Shown piece after piece: positions 6,551 to 7,123 of a stretch of DNA of 7,123 bases. How positions within the stretch are numbered: position 1 is the first letter of the stretch; the number at the start of each line of letters is the position of its first letter. The translations under genes were made by a program, and so were the position numbers. The DNA is from JAICQQ01 sp965651135 (GTDB lineage: Bacteria > Myxococcota_A > Polyangia > Polyangiales > Polyangiaceae), in NCBI GenBank assembly GCA_965651135.1, contig CBFGRJ010000382.1:1-7123 (forward strand), written 5' to 3'. The notes beneath the pieces were generated by a model. The model saw only the letters and a program-made list of their open reading frames with translations. It searched no databases and had not been told where the DNA came from.

Positions 6551-7020
6551 CTGTGGCCTCGGGCGAAGCGCTGGTCGAAGGACCATGGGCCCGAGCCAAC
6601 GATGAGCAAAAACACCGAGCCCAGCAGCATGCAAAAATCCGTACGGGCCTCGTGAGCCATGCTGAAAAAGCCGTACGTGGGCAACGCCTTGAGGCTGAAC
6701 CCCCAAAAGCCCTGCCCGAGCAGGATCGGGATTTTGGTCGATACGAGTGCGACCAACATATCGACGATGAGCGGCACGGCTGCCAGACGTGTCAGAAGGC
6801 CGGCGAGCACACACGCTCCGCAGACGATCTCGAGCCCGCCGACGAAGGGACCCATGAGCTCTGGAAATGGAATACCAATCTTCGTGAAGCGACCTGCGCC
6901 GCGCGACGCCGGCTCGAGAAACTTCTGGATCCCCTCGGAGAAGAACACCGCACCCACCATGAGCCGGATCAAGACAACCGCCCGCGGGGCTTCGGACTCG
7001 AGTAGTCTCTTGCTGATCAC
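6547..7020 (-). CDS. DoxX-family membrane protein
   Basis: This 157-residue integral membrane protein has about four hydrophobic helices. It carries the DoxX pattern: RLMVGAVFFSEGIQKFLEP (19-37) in the first helix, GPFVGGLEIVCGACVLAGLL (57-76) in the second, a third around 80-95, and MAHEARTDFCMLLGSVFLLI then GSGPWSFDQRF (121-152) at the end. DoxX-type proteins are related to quinone-linked membrane subunits and take part in redox or sulfur handling in some species; the function here is unknown. GTG 7020 was preferred to GTG 7026 because AAGGAG at 7033-7028 is seven bases from the first and only one base from the second. It is the first visible gene of a unit with the permease, whose start overlaps its stop by four bases. 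Confidence 0.9.
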   Translation of the reverse strand: MISKRLLESEAPRAVVLIRLMVGAVFFSEGIQKFLEPASRGAGRFTKIGIPFPELMGPFVGGLEIVCGACVLAGLLTRLAAVPLIVDMLVALVSTKIPILLGQGFWGFSLKALPTYGFFSMAHEARTDFCMLLGSVFLLIVGSGPWSFDQRFARGHR

Positions 7021-7027
7021 GGGCACT

Positions 7028-7033
7028 CTCCTT
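7028..7033 (-). promoter_or_regulatory. Ribosome binding site that sets the DoxX start
   Basis: AAGGAG on the minus strand is followed by A-GTG-CCC-GTG. The spacing (seven bases) suits the second GTG at 7020, while the first GTG at 7026 is too close (one base). Confidence 0.7.
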
Positions 7034-7099
7034 GCCGATGCTCCGGTTCCTCATGGAGCCGGCCGCCAAAGCGCGAGCGCCTCAGACTTATCGGGTGAG
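7034..7099. other. Short upstream flank of the DoxX gene
   Basis: These 66 bases are all that remains upstream of the DoxX gene before the adapter. I see no clear promoter boxes here, so the promoter, or an earlier gene of the operon, probably lay beyond the end of the contig. Confidence 0.4.
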
Positions 7100-7123
7100 A
7101 GATCGGAAGAGCACACGTCTGAA
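7100..7123 (+). other. Illumina TruSeq adapter (sequencing artefact)
   Basis: The last 24 bases begin AGATCGGAAGAGCACACGTC and match the known start of the TruSeq read-1 adapter through its first 24 positions without mismatch. A match of this length by chance is negligible. The true genomic sequence ends at or just before 7099, and any homology or reading frame across this point is unreliable. Confidence 0.97.

Noticed and set aside
5234..7069. A 611-codon open frame that would fuse a long N-terminal segment to the permease
   Set aside because: The first 173 residues or so are arginine-rich antisense-like text in the +1-type frame of the clearly real DoxX gene, with no membrane helices. The permease has a good start at GTG 6550 with its own GAGG site.
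1..7123. CRISPR arrays, tRNA or rRNA genes, insertion sequences and phage genes
   Set aside because: I saw no direct-repeat/spacer pattern, no tRNA-like cloverleaf, no rRNA signature, and no transposase or integrase motifs on either strand.

Overview
The window is GC-rich, with coding third positions that are mostly G or C. It reads like a contig from a myxobacterium-like or other large-genome soil bacterium (Myxococcota, perhaps Polyangia). The clue is a very long cytoplasmic tetratricopeptide (TPR) protein with a proline-rich head. This taxonomic call is an inference, not something the sequence proves.

Layout. (1) 1-2909, minus strand: the first 969 codons of a giant TPR protein that runs off the left edge. 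(2) 3106-4292, minus strand: a two-gene unit, a hemerythrin-like protein followed by a DUF1801 protein with a histone-H1-like lysine-rich tail; stop and start overlap by one base. (3) 4293-4426: a divergent intergenic region with a good sigma70-type promoter and two abutting 18-bp dyad sites that reach over the start codon of the next gene. (4) 4427-5223, plus strand: an ArsR-type repressor and a SRPBCC/AHSA1-like protein, overlapping by four bases. (5) 5234-7020, minus strand: a DoxX-family membrane protein and a 12-segment APC-type amino acid permease, also overlapping by four bases and convergent with the previous pair. (6) 7100-7123: the last 24 bases match the Illumina TruSeq adapter and are not genomic.

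How the genes may work together. The ArsR gene looks autoregulated: its -10 box lies inside the first dyad and the second dyad covers its GTG start, so the transcript is probably leaderless or nearly so. ArsR plus SRPBCC is a common pair, and DUF1801 and DoxX proteins are often found near such pairs. Hemerythrin-like proteins bind oxygen or other small ligands through a di-iron centre. A small-molecule or redox response module, with the dyad sites controlling one or both divergent units, is a reasonable hypothesis but is not shown by the sequence. The TPR protein and the permease have no evident functional link to it.
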